A stretch of 64,000 nucleotides of DNA from Streptomyces sp. NBC_00569 (GTDB taxonomy: Bacteria > Actinomycetota > Actinomycetes > Streptomycetales > Streptomycetaceae). Where the stretch lies: positions 4,327,501-4,391,500 of the forward strand of contig NZ_CP107783.1 in assembly GCF_036345255.1 (NCBI RefSeq), read 5' to 3'. Both the position numbers and the translations under genes were made by a program. The first letter of the stretch is position 1; each line of letters starts with the position of its first letter. The notes under the pieces are model-generated. The model worked only from the letters and a program-made list of their open reading frames with translations, ran no database searches and was not told the DNA's origin. This document shows positions 43,602 through 51,317 of the stretch, piece after piece.

Positions 43602-44420
43602 GTGCCAGCAGAGAAAGAGACCCCCGAGAGCCCTGCGAAGAGACCCGCGAAGAGCCCTGCCAAGAGTGAGCAGACGCGGGCGCTGATCCTGGAAACCGCG
43701 ATGCGGATGTTCCGGGAGCGGGGCTACGACAAGACGACGATGCGGGCCATCGCCAAGGAGGCCGGGGTCTCCGTCGGCAACGCGTACTACTACTTCGCGG
43801 GAAAGGAACACCTCATCCAGGGGTTCTACGACCAGATCTCCGCGGAGCACCGGGCGGCCGTGCGGTCCGTGCTCGACCGGGAGACCGACCTGGAGAAGCG
43901 GCTCGCCGGGGTGCTGCGCGCCTGGCTGGACATCGCGGAGCCGTACCACGAGTTCGCGGCCCAGTTCTTCAAGACCGCCGCGGACCCGACCAGCCCGCTC
44001 AGCCCCTTCTCGCCCGAGTCGGAGCACGCCCGCGAGACGGCCATCGACGTCCACCGCGAGGTGCTGGCCGGTTCCAGGGCGAAGGTCCCGGCCGAACTCG
44101 CGGCGATCCTGCCGGAGTTGATGTGGCTCTCCCAGATGGGGCTCGTCCTGTACTGGGTCTTCGACAGCTCCGAGGGCCGGGAGCGCAGCCGGCGCCTCGC
44201 CGAACGGGGGGCCCGCCTGACCACGCGCGGGGTCGCGCTCGCCCGGTTCCGGGTACTGCGGCCGCTCGTCCTGGAGGTGCACGAGCTGTTCACGGACTTC
44301 CTGCCGGGCATGACGGAGGCGTCGACGGCAGCCCGGGAGAAGGGGAAGGGGAACGGGAATGGGAACGAGAAGGAGCACCGGAACGAGAAGGGGCACACAA
44401 GCGACCAGGGGAAGGGCTGA
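43602..44420 (+). CDS. TetR family transcriptional regulator
   Basis: 272 residues. A Lys/Pro/Glu-rich lead precedes the helix-turn-helix TRALILETAMRMFRERGYDK, TTMRAIAKEAGVSVGNAYYY. The ligand-binding half includes LAGVLRAWLDIAEPYHEFAA and LPELMWLSQMGLVLYWVFDS. It ends in a 30-residue low-complexity tail rich in Gly, Asn, Lys and Glu. It closes a three-gene operon whose promoter has two TTGAACNNGTTCAA palindromes, so autoregulation is likely. Confidence 0.9.
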   Translation: MPAEKETPESPAKRPAKSPAKSEQTRALILETAMRMFRERGYDKTTMRAIAKEAGVSVGNAYYYFAGKEHLIQGFYDQISAEHRAAVRSVLDRETDLEKRLAGVLRAWLDIAEPYHEFAAQFFKTAADPTSPLSPFSPESEHARETAIDVHREVLAGSRAKVPAELAAILPELMWLSQMGLVLYWVFDSSEGRERSRRLAERGARLTTRGVALARFRVLRPLVLEVHELFTDFLPGMTEASTAAREKGKGNGNGNEKEHRNEKGHTSDQGKG

Positions 44421-44468
44421 GGCGGGGGCTCTTACCTTCGCTTCATGCGCGGCTTGTACGGTCGTCTG

Positions 44469-45647
44469 ATGCCCGGCTCCTCTTCATCGCACCACGTCAG
44501 CCGTCGCGCCGCGCTCGCCCTCGGTCTCGGCGCCGCGGCCTCCGTCACCCTGCCAGGACCGCGTGCCGCGGCCGCCGTCTCCGCCGTCGGCGGGGAGCGG
44601 CTCGGCAGGTCCGGCGTCCAGGTGGCGTCCGGCGCGCCCCGGCTGCCGAAGCTCGCCGCGAAGGCGTGGCTCGTCGCCGACCACGACAGCGGCGACGTCC
44701 TCGCCTCGTACGCGGCACACCGCGCGCTGCCTCCGGCGTCGACGCTCAAGATGCTGTTCGCGGACACGGTCCTGCCGAAGTTCGGGCGGACCTCGGTCCA
44801 CAAGGTGACCGCCGCCGATCTCGCGGGGATCCCGTACGGCAGCAGCCTCGTCGGCGTCCAGGCGGGGACCTCGTACACCGTCGAGCAGCTGTGGCAGGGC
44901 GTGTTCCTGCGCTCCGGGAACGACGCCGTACATGTGCTCGCCAGTATGAACGGCGGGGTGGGCGAGACCGTCCGCCAGATGCAGGCCCGGGCGAAGGACC
45001 TCCAGGCGAACGACACGCATGTGGTCAGCCCCGACGGCTTCGACCACAAGGGGCAGGTGTCGTCGGCGTACGACCTGACGCTGTTCGCGCGCGCCGGGCT
45101 CAAGAACGACGACTTCCGCGGCTACTGCGCCACGAAGACGGCCGACTTCCCCGCCGGGGGCAAGAAGACGTTCCAGATCCAGAACACGGACCGCCTCCTC
45201 ACCGGGCAGGGCGTGGCCGCGTACCAGGGGCTCATCGGTGTGAAGAACGGCTACACCTCGCACGCCGGCAACACGTTCACCGGCGCGGCGACCCGCGGCG
45301 GGCGCACCCTGCTCGTCACCGTCATGCATCCCAAGTCCGGGTACGAGGCGGTGTACGAGGAGACGGCGGCGCTGCTCGACTGGGGGTTCGCGGCGGCGGG
45401 CAAGGCCGATCCGGTGGGCACGCTGGTCACGCCGCTGAGCGAGCAGCCCAAGGGGGCGGCGGCGAAGCCGCATGCGGGGGCCGCGGGCGCGGCGGGCGCT
45501 CCCGTCGCGGCGACGGCCACGTCCCACACGGACGACTGGGCGTTCGGCGGCTCGGCGGCGGTCGCGGTCCTTGCGGGCGGAGGACTGCTGGCGCTGCGGC
45601 GGCGAGAGCGGGAGCGACCGGGCGGACGTCGGCGACGCGAGGGCTGA
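44469..45647 (+). CDS. D-alanyl-D-alanine carboxypeptidase (serine, DacC-like), copy 1
   Basis: About 392 residues. HHVSRRAALALGLGAAASV is a twin-arginine-type signal peptide. The PBP5-like catalytic domain shows STLK (SxxK) in PPASTLKMLFADTVLP, SGN (SxN) in FLRSGNDAVHVLAS and KNG (K[T/S]G-like) in GVKNGYTSHAGNTF. A Pro/Ala linker and one C-terminal TM segment (GSAAVAVLAGGGLLALRRR) anchor it. It trims terminal D-Ala from cell-wall peptides. TACGGT 6 nt before ATG 44469 suggests a leaderless start; ATG 44445 is the alternative. A paralogue lies at 56499. Confidence 0.92.
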   Translation: MPGSSSSHHVSRRAALALGLGAAASVTLPGPRAAAAVSAVGGERLGRSGVQVASGAPRLPKLAAKAWLVADHDSGDVLASYAAHRALPPASTLKMLFADTVLPKFGRTSVHKVTAADLAGIPYGSSLVGVQAGTSYTVEQLWQGVFLRSGNDAVHVLASMNGGVGETVRQMQARAKDLQANDTHVVSPDGFDHKGQVSSAYDLTLFARAGLKNDDFRGYCATKTADFPAGGKKTFQIQNTDRLLTGQGVAAYQGLIGVKNGYTSHAGNTFTGAATRGGRTLLVTVMHPKSGYEAVYEETAALLDWGFAAAGKADPVGTLVTPLSEQPKGAAAKPHAGAAGAAGAPVAATATSHTDDWAFGGSAAVAVLAGGGLLALRRRERERPGGRRRREG

Positions 45648-45669
45648 CGCCGGGCCGGTGAGCGCCGGA

Positions 45670-45921
45670 CCAGTGAGTGCGGTGCTACGCCAGGGCTGGC
45701 ACCGGGCCCGTGGGCGCGGTGCGACGTCACGGCTGGCACCGGGCCCGTGAGCGCGGTGCGACGTCATGGCTGCCGCCGAGCCCGTGGGCGCGGTGCTACG
45801 TCACGGCTGAACCGAGCCCATGAGTGCGGTGCGACGTCATGGCTGCCGCCGAGCCCGTGGGCGCGGTGCGACGTCACGGCTGACACCGAGCCCGTGAGCG
45901 CGGTGCGACGTCACGGCTGAC
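45670..45921. repeat. Seven imperfect 37-bp tandem repeats
   Basis: Units begin at 45670, 45708, 45745, 45782, 45818, 45855 and 45892; lengths are 36-38 bp. The consensus runs CCGTGAGCGCGGTGCGACGT then CACGGCTGACACCGAGC. Each unit contains TGCGACGTCA or a near match. Units alternate between two sub-types (CACGGCTG and CATGGCTG). They fill the gap between convergent carboxypeptidase and MarR genes; the first unit starts 22 nt after the stop. No gene is supported here. Confidence 0.9.
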
Positions 45922-45941
45922 GTTTCTGAGAGAGGTGCCCG

Positions 45942-46448
45942 TCAGGGCCGGCGGCCGCCGGGGCCCGATTCGGCGGCCACCATCACCCGCCGCAGCAGGT
46001 CCGAGAGCTGCCCGCGCTCCTTCGCGTCGAGCGCGCCGAGCACCCGGTGCTCCTCGCCCCCGAGCCGGTTCATCGCCTTGCGCCATATCGCGCGGCCCGC
46101 CTCGGTCAGCTCCACGTCGACCCGGCGCCGGTCGGTTTGGGACGGTGCACGCACGACCAGGCCGCGGCGTTCGAGGCCGTCGAGGCGGCCCGTGACCGAA
46201 GCCGGGGCGAGGCCCAGGTCCGAGGCGAGTTCCGAGGGCGCCGCGCGTCCGCCGCGCCCCGCGAGCTTGTGCAGCGTGTCGTACTCGAACCGCTCCAACT
46301 CCACGTCCACCAGGGCCTGTTCACGAACCCTGCGCAGATGCCGGGTGAGCTCGCCCGCGCGCGTGATCGCGCCCTCGATGTCCGGGTCGAGGTCCGGCAT
46401 GACCGGCAGCCAGCGCGCCAGATGCCCATCGGTCCAGTCGCGTTCCAT
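45942..46448 (-). CDS. MarR family transcriptional regulator
   Basis: 168 residues. Winged helix-turn-helix: LERFEYDTLHKLAGRGGRAA, PSELASDLGLAPASVTGRLD, GLERRGLVVRAPSQTDRRRV. Divergent from an MFS exporter, a standard MarR/efflux arrangement. Palindromes of TTCGN-CGAA type in the shared spacer are candidate sites. No Shine-Dalgarno; TAAACT 6 nt before ATG 46448 suggests a leaderless start. Confidence 0.92.
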   Translation of the reverse strand: MERDWTDGHLARWLPVMPDLDPDIEGAITRAGELTRHLRRVREQALVDVELERFEYDTLHKLAGRGGRAAPSELASDLGLAPASVTGRLDGLERRGLVVRAPSQTDRRRVDVELTEAGRAIWRKAMNRLGGEEHRVLGALDAKERGQLSDLLRRVMVAAESGPGGRRP

Positions 46449-46501
46449 GGGGGCAGTTTACGGCCGAATCCTTCGGTGCCGGATATTTTGGTACCCGATA
46501 C

Positions 46502-46535
46502 TTCGTTGACGAATACTTCGGCAGCGAAATACATT
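46502..46535 (+). promoter_or_regulatory. MFS promoter overlapped by two TTCG/CGAA palindromes
   Basis: -35 TTGACG (46506-46511), 18-nt spacer, -10 TACATT (46530-46535), then 7 nt to ATG 46543, so the transcript is probably leaderless. TTCGTTGACGAA (46502-46513) covers the -35 and TTCGGCAGCGAA (46517-46528) fills the spacer, well placed for repression by the divergent MarR protein. Confidence 0.7.
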
Positions 46536-46542
46536 CGCCCGC

Positions 46543-47880
46543 ATGCCGCGCCCCAGCCTCCGCCACCCGTTGTTAGGCAACGCCCGCTTCCGCCGCTTCT
46601 TCCTCGGCCGCCTCCTCTCCCTGGTCGGCGACGCCGTCATCCCTTCCGCCCTCGCCCTCGCCGTGCTGCGCGCCACCGGCTCCGCCTCGGCGCTCGCGCT
46701 GGTCCTGGGCTGCGCGATGGTGCCGCGGCTCGTGCTCCTCCCTCTCGGCGGCGTGATCGCCGACCGTTTCAACCCGCGCATCGTGGCCCTGACCACCGAC
46801 CTCGTGCGCTGCGCCGGCCAGCTCTTCGTAGGCGTCGAACTTCTCTCCGGGAAACCGGAGTTGTGGCAGATCGCGGTCGCCGAGGCGATCGGCGGCGCGG
46901 CCTCCGCCTTCGCCATGCCGACACTCGCCTCACTGATCGTCGGCATCGTCGGCGAGAAGGACCGGCAGGCCGCCAACTCCGCGCTCGCCGTGGTGCGCAG
47001 CGGCACGCTGGCGGGCGGTCCGGCGCTCGCCGGGCTGCTCGTCCTGACCGCGGGTCCCGGGTGGGCGTTCGTACTGGACGCCGCCTCGTTCGCCGTCAGC
47101 GCCGCCCTGCTCGCCACTCTGCGGCTCAGCCGCACCACGACACCCGCCGAGGAACGCCGCTCCCTCCGGTCCGACCTCGTCGAGGGCTGGCACGAGGTGC
47201 GCTCACGCGGCTGGTACTGGACGAGCCTGGTCGCCCACGCCACCTGGAACGGCGGGGCAGCCGTGTTCGCCACCCTCGGACCGGCCGTCGCCGTCAAGGA
47301 ACTCGGCGGCGACGGCGCCTGGATCGTGATCGCCCAGGCGGGCGCCGTCGGCCTGCTCCTCGGATCACTCCTGTCCGGGCGGGCCCGCCCCCGCCGCCCG
47401 GTCCTCACGGGCAACCTGGCCTTGACCACGTACGTCCTGCCGCTGGGGCTGCTCGCCCTGCACGCACCCGCACCCGCGGTCGCCGCGGCGTTCGGCGTCG
47501 CCCTGGCCGGTCTCGGCTTCTTCAATCCCCTGTGGGAGACGGCGGTCCAGACGGCCGTTCCCGCGGCGGTCCTCGCCCGCGTCACCTCGTACGACTGGCT
47601 GCTGTCACTGGCCGCGATGCCCCTCGGCTACGTCCTCGCCCCGCTCGCCGCCGACGCCTGGGGCGAGGCGACCCCGTTGTGGATCGCGGCGGCGGCCGTG
47701 GGCCTGGCCTGCGTGGCCACGGCGGGGGTGCCCGGCGTACGGCAGTTCACGCTGAACACCCCCGCCGACACCTCTGCCGACGCCCCTGCCGGCGCCCTTA
47801 CGGGGCAGGTCAGTTCACAAGACCGGCCCCGTCGTCCGTCAGCTCCACGTCGTACACCAGCGGACCGCCCCCGACCGTGA
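46543..47880 (+). CDS. MFS transporter (probable exporter)
   Basis: 445 residues with about 11-12 TM segments. It begins HPLLGNARFRRFFLGRLLSL, VGDAVIPSALALAVL, then MVPRLVLLPLGGVIADRFNP, the loop-2/3 signature of enterobactin-exporter-like MFS proteins (MFS_3). The 45-residue C-terminal tail is Ala/Thr/Pro-rich and its last 71 bp overlap the 3' end of the convergent MMPL gene. Control by the adjacent MarR protein is likely; the substrate is unknown. Confidence 0.9.
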   Translation: MPRPSLRHPLLGNARFRRFFLGRLLSLVGDAVIPSALALAVLRATGSASALALVLGCAMVPRLVLLPLGGVIADRFNPRIVALTTDLVRCAGQLFVGVELLSGKPELWQIAVAEAIGGAASAFAMPTLASLIVGIVGEKDRQAANSALAVVRSGTLAGGPALAGLLVLTAGPGWAFVLDAASFAVSAALLATLRLSRTTTPAEERRSLRSDLVEGWHEVRSRGWYWTSLVAHATWNGGAAVFATLGPAVAVKELGGDGAWIVIAQAGAVGLLLGSLLSGRARPRRPVLTGNLALTTYVLPLGLLALHAPAPAVAAAFGVALAGLGFFNPLWETAVQTAVPAAVLARVTSYDWLLSLAAMPLGYVLAPLAADAWGEATPLWIAAAAVGLACVATAGVPGVRQFTLNTPADTSADAPAGALTGQVSSQDRPRRPSAPRRTPADRPRP

Positions 47881-50323
47881 CGTGGTGGGCGCGCGACGCC
47901 AGACCGCGCGCCGTCACCGCCAGGATGTACGCCCCCGGCGCGGGCACCGACACGATGTACGAGCCGTCGGCGATGGACGTGACGCGGTCGAGCTGGCGGC
48001 CGCCCCTGGAGACGAGGGTCACGGAGGCACCGGCCAAGGGGTCGCCGTCGGCGGTGCGCAGGAATCCGTGGATGACCGTGGCTCCGCCGGTGCCACTCGT
48101 CTCCGGCTCCGCGGCCTTGATGTGTTCGGTGGTCTCGATGTGTTCGGTGTTCTTGTCGAACCCGGTGTTCTTGTTGGGCCCAGTGATCTTGGTCGGCCCG
48201 GTCGGTGATTCGGCCGGCTCCACGGCCAGGTGCGGGAGCCGCCCCTCCAGCCATCCCGGCAGCCACCAGTTGGAGCGGCCGAGGAGATGCATCGCCGCCG
48301 GGACCAGCGCCGTACGCAGGATGAACGCGTCGAGCGCGACCGCCGCGGCCAGTCCGATGCCCGCCATCGCGCCCTCCATGTCGCCGCTCAGGACGAACGC
48401 CGAGAACACGCAGATCATGATGAGGGCCGCGCAGTTGATGACCCGGCTCGTCTCGGCGAGACCGACGCGCACGGCCCGCGCGTTGTCCCCGGTGTGCACC
48501 CATTCCTCGTGCATCCGGCTCACCAGGAACACCTGGTAGTCCATCGAGAGGCCGAACAGCAGCGACAGCATGATCACCGGCAGGAACGCGGTGATCGGCC
48601 CCTCCTTCCCGATGCCGAGGAACTCCGTCCCCCAGCCCCACTGGAAGACCGCCACCAGGACGCCGAACGACGCGGCCGCCGCGATCAGGTTCATCAGCGC
48701 GGCCGTGAGCGGCACGACGAGCGAGCGGAACGCGATCAGGAGCAGCAGGAAGCCGAGCCCGATGATGGCGCCCACGAAGTAGGGCAGCCGGTCGCCGGTC
48801 ACCGACGCGAAGTCCTTGAAGACGGCCGTCACCCCGCCGACGTGCGCCTCGACACCGGCTTCCGGGATCACGTCGTCACGCAGCCGGTCGATGAGCCGGT
48901 CCGTCCCGACGGACTGCGGGGACGTCTTCGGCACGACCTGGATGACGGTGATGCCCCCGGCGGGCGGGGCCGCGGCGGCCTGCGCGACGCCGTCCGTCGC
49001 ACGGATCGTCCTGACAAGCTCCGTGGTGTCGGCGCCGCCCGGCACGACGACCTGAAGCGGCCCGTTGAAGCCGGGCCCGAAGCCCTCCGCGAGCAGGTCG
49101 TACGCCTGTCGGGTCGTCGTCGACTCCTGGTTGTTGCCCTGGTCGGTGGCGCCGAGCCGCAGTGACAGTACGGGCAGCGCGAGCACCGCCATGACCACCA
49201 GCGCCATCGCCGCGATCGAGCGCGGGCGTTCTTGCACGTACGCCGACCAGCGCGCCGCGGGACCGCTCGCCTCGGCGGGGTCGGGCCCCGCCCCCGCGAG
49301 CTTCCGCCGCTGCTTGCGGCTGAGGACGCGCGGGCCGAGCAGACCGAGGAGCGCGGGCAGAAGAGTGACCGCCGCCAGGACGCTGAGCACGACCGTCAAG
49401 GACGTGGCGATGACGACTCCGTCCAGGAAGCGCAGGTTCATCACCAGCATTCCGGCGAGCGCGATGCACACGGTTCCGCCCGCGAACAGGACCGCGCGCC
49501 CGGACGTGTTGAGGGCACGCACCGCCGACTCCTCCGGTTCCAGCCCTCGCTGGATGCCGCGCCGGTGCCGCGTGACGATGAAGAGCGCGTAGTCGATGCC
49601 GACTCCGAGACCGATCAACGAGCCGAGCAGCGGGGCCACTTCGGGCACGTTCGTCACATGGCTGAGCAGCATCGTCGCCATCATTCCGCTGCCGACGCCC
49701 ATGATCGCCACGACGATCGGGAGCAGCATCGCGAAGAGCGAGCCGAAGGCGAGGAAGAGGACCACGGCCGCCGCCGCGATGCCCACGACCTCGGAGACGC
49801 CGGTGGGCGGCTCCTGGATACGGGTGATGGCCTGGCCGCCCAACTCGACCTGGAGGCCGTCACGTTCGGCGCCCTGAGCCGTGTCGACGACTTTCTGGAC
49901 GAGGTCCTTGGGGACCTCGTTCGCCTGGTCGGTGAAGGTGATCTGCGCGAAGGCGGTACGGCCGTCGCGGCTGATCTGGGTGGCGTTCTTCGCGTCGTAG
50001 GGGCCCACGACCTCGCCGACGCCCCGCATTCCGGCGATCTCCTTCAGCGCGGGCTCGATCCGGGACCGTACGGCCGTGTCCGTGACCGGCCCCGCGTCCC
50101 CGGACGACCGCCACACCACGGTATCCGTGTCACCCGAGCTCCGCGGAAACGCCTTCGTCATCAGGTCGTACGCCTGCTTGGAGTCCGTGTCAGGGAGGGA
50201 GAACACGTTCGAGTAGTCGGTCCCCGCCGAGGTGCCCGCGGCCCCGAGGCCGAACAGCGCCCCCACCCACAGCACCAGGACCACCAGACGGTGCCGGTAG
50301 CACCACCGTGCCAATGCCGTCAC
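47810..50323 (-). CDS. MMPL/RND family transporter with C-terminal carboxypeptidase-regulatory-like domain
   Basis: About 837 residues. Two MMPL halves, each an extracytoplasmic domain plus about five or six TM segments: WCYRHRLVVLVLWVGALFGL at the start, VGIDYALFIVTRHRRGIQRG in half one, LSMDYQVFLVSRMHEEWVHT in half two. After the last TM there is a repetitive Asn/Thr/Lys/Glu linker and an 80-residue beta-sandwich (VIHGFLRTADGDPLAGASVT, SIADGSYIVSVPAPGAYILA) of the CarboxypepD_reg type. GTG 50323 is preferred because GAAGGAG lies 8 nt upstream. Probably exports a lipid or drug. Confidence 0.9.
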   Translation of the reverse strand: MTALARWCYRHRLVVLVLWVGALFGLGAAGTSAGTDYSNVFSLPDTDSKQAYDLMTKAFPRSSGDTDTVVWRSSGDAGPVTDTAVRSRIEPALKEIAGMRGVGEVVGPYDAKNATQISRDGRTAFAQITFTDQANEVPKDLVQKVVDTAQGAERDGLQVELGGQAITRIQEPPTGVSEVVGIAAAAVVLFLAFGSLFAMLLPIVVAIMGVGSGMMATMLLSHVTNVPEVAPLLGSLIGLGVGIDYALFIVTRHRRGIQRGLEPEESAVRALNTSGRAVLFAGGTVCIALAGMLVMNLRFLDGVVIATSLTVVLSVLAAVTLLPALLGLLGPRVLSRKQRRKLAGAGPDPAEASGPAARWSAYVQERPRSIAAMALVVMAVLALPVLSLRLGATDQGNNQESTTTRQAYDLLAEGFGPGFNGPLQVVVPGGADTTELVRTIRATDGVAQAAAAPPAGGITVIQVVPKTSPQSVGTDRLIDRLRDDVIPEAGVEAHVGGVTAVFKDFASVTGDRLPYFVGAIIGLGFLLLLIAFRSLVVPLTAALMNLIAAAASFGVLVAVFQWGWGTEFLGIGKEGPITAFLPVIMLSLLFGLSMDYQVFLVSRMHEEWVHTGDNARAVRVGLAETSRVINCAALIMICVFSAFVLSGDMEGAMAGIGLAAAVALDAFILRTALVPAAMHLLGRSNWWLPGWLEGRLPHLAVEPAESPTGPTKITGPNKNTGFDKNTEHIETTEHIKAAEPETSGTGGATVIHGFLRTADGDPLAGASVTLVSRGGRQLDRVTSIADGSYIVSVPAPGAYILAVTARGLASRAHHVTVGGGPLVYDVELTDDGAGLVN

Positions 50324-50474
50324 GTTTGCCACTCCTTCGGTCTTCCCCCGGGCCTTCCTCGGCCTCAGCATCCGCGGACGCGGGCGCACGGCGGGACGGC
50401 GCGGCCATGACTCTCAAGGAACTCCAAGGGGGCGAGCAGGTCCGAGCGGGGGCGGGCCCGCCGATACTGGACGT

Positions 50475-51317
50475 ATGAACGCTGGGGGTATGAGCGATGA
50501 GCAGGTGAACTCGGGGCCTGTGAACTCGGGGCACGCGAAGGGTGGGCCGGTGAACTCGGGGCACGCGAACGCTGGGCCGGTGAGTGCCGAACCCGCGAGC
50601 GCTGGGCCCGTGAACCACGCGGAGCACCCCGCGGGAGCCACCGTGCTCATCGTCGAGGACGAGCCGAGCATCGCCGACGTCCTGGCGATAGCCCTGCGCT
50701 ACCACCGCTTCGAGGTCATGACCGCGGGCACTGTCCGCGAGGGCCTCGCCCTCGCCACACGCACCCGGCCCGACGCCGCGCTCCTCGACGTGATGCTGCC
50801 GGACGGCGACGGCCGGGCGCTCGGGCGCGAACTGCGCGCCCGCAGGCCCGATCTGGCCCTCGTCTTCCTGACCGCGCGCGACGCGCCCGCCGAGATCGTG
50901 GGCGCGCTCGGCTTCGGCGACGACTACATCACCAAGCCGTTCAACATCGACGAGGTCGTGGCCAGACTGGGCGCCGTCCTGCGCCGCACCCGGTCGGCCG
51001 ATGTCCTGCCCGAGCGTCCGCCGCTGCGCTACGGCGACCTCGAACTCGACGAGACGGCCTACACCGTCCACCGCTCGGGCCATACGGTCCAGCTCACGCC
51101 CACCGAGTACGCGCTCCTGCGCTTCCTCGTGCGCAACGGCGGCCGCGTCGTGCCCAAGGAACAACTCCTGCGGCACGTATGGCAGTACGAGCACACCGCC
51201 GAGTCGACCGTCGTCGAGACGTACATCAGCTACCTGCGGCGCAAACTCGAAGCGCTGGGGCCGCCGTTGATCACTACGCGGCGGGGGGTCGGATACGGGC
51301 TTGCGGGTGGGGCGTGA
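50475..51317 (+). CDS. OmpR/PhoB family response regulator
   Basis: 280 residues. The first 54 residues are a Gly/Asn/Pro/Ala repeat tail. Receiver domain: TVLIVEDEPSIADVLAIAL with the acidic pair, phosphoacceptor Asp in DAALLDVMLPDGDG, VFLTARDAP, and Lys in DDYITKPFN. The winged-helix effector domain ends ESTVVETYISYLRRKLEALG and TTRRGVGYGLAG. It is coupled to the kinase gene by GTGA. The usual family start would be close to the receiver domain, so the real start may be one of several in-frame GTG codons in the repeat. Confidence 0.92.
   Translation: MNAGGMSDEQVNSGPVNSGHAKGGPVNSGHANAGPVSAEPASAGPVNHAEHPAGATVLIVEDEPSIADVLAIALRYHRFEVMTAGTVREGLALATRTRPDAALLDVMLPDGDGRALGRELRARRPDLALVFLTARDAPAEIVGALGFGDDYITKPFNIDEVVARLGAVLRRTRSADVLPERPPLRYGDLELDETAYTVHRSGHTVQLTPTEYALLRFLVRNGGRVVPKEQLLRHVWQYEHTAESTVVETYISYLRRKLEALGPPLITTRRGVGYGLAGGA
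50505..50609 (+). repeat. 30-bp tandem repeats at the 5' end of the response regulator
   Basis: A 15-bp half unit (50505) is followed by 30-bp units at 50520, 50550 and 50580. Each begins GTGAACTCGGGGCACGCGAA or a diverged version. They stay in frame and encode VNSGHA-containing decapeptides; every unit starts with GTG, a possible start codon. Confidence 0.8.

Noticed and set aside
45670..45921. Possible CRISPR array
   Set aside because: The 37-bp units are contiguous with no unique spacers, and no cas genes are present.
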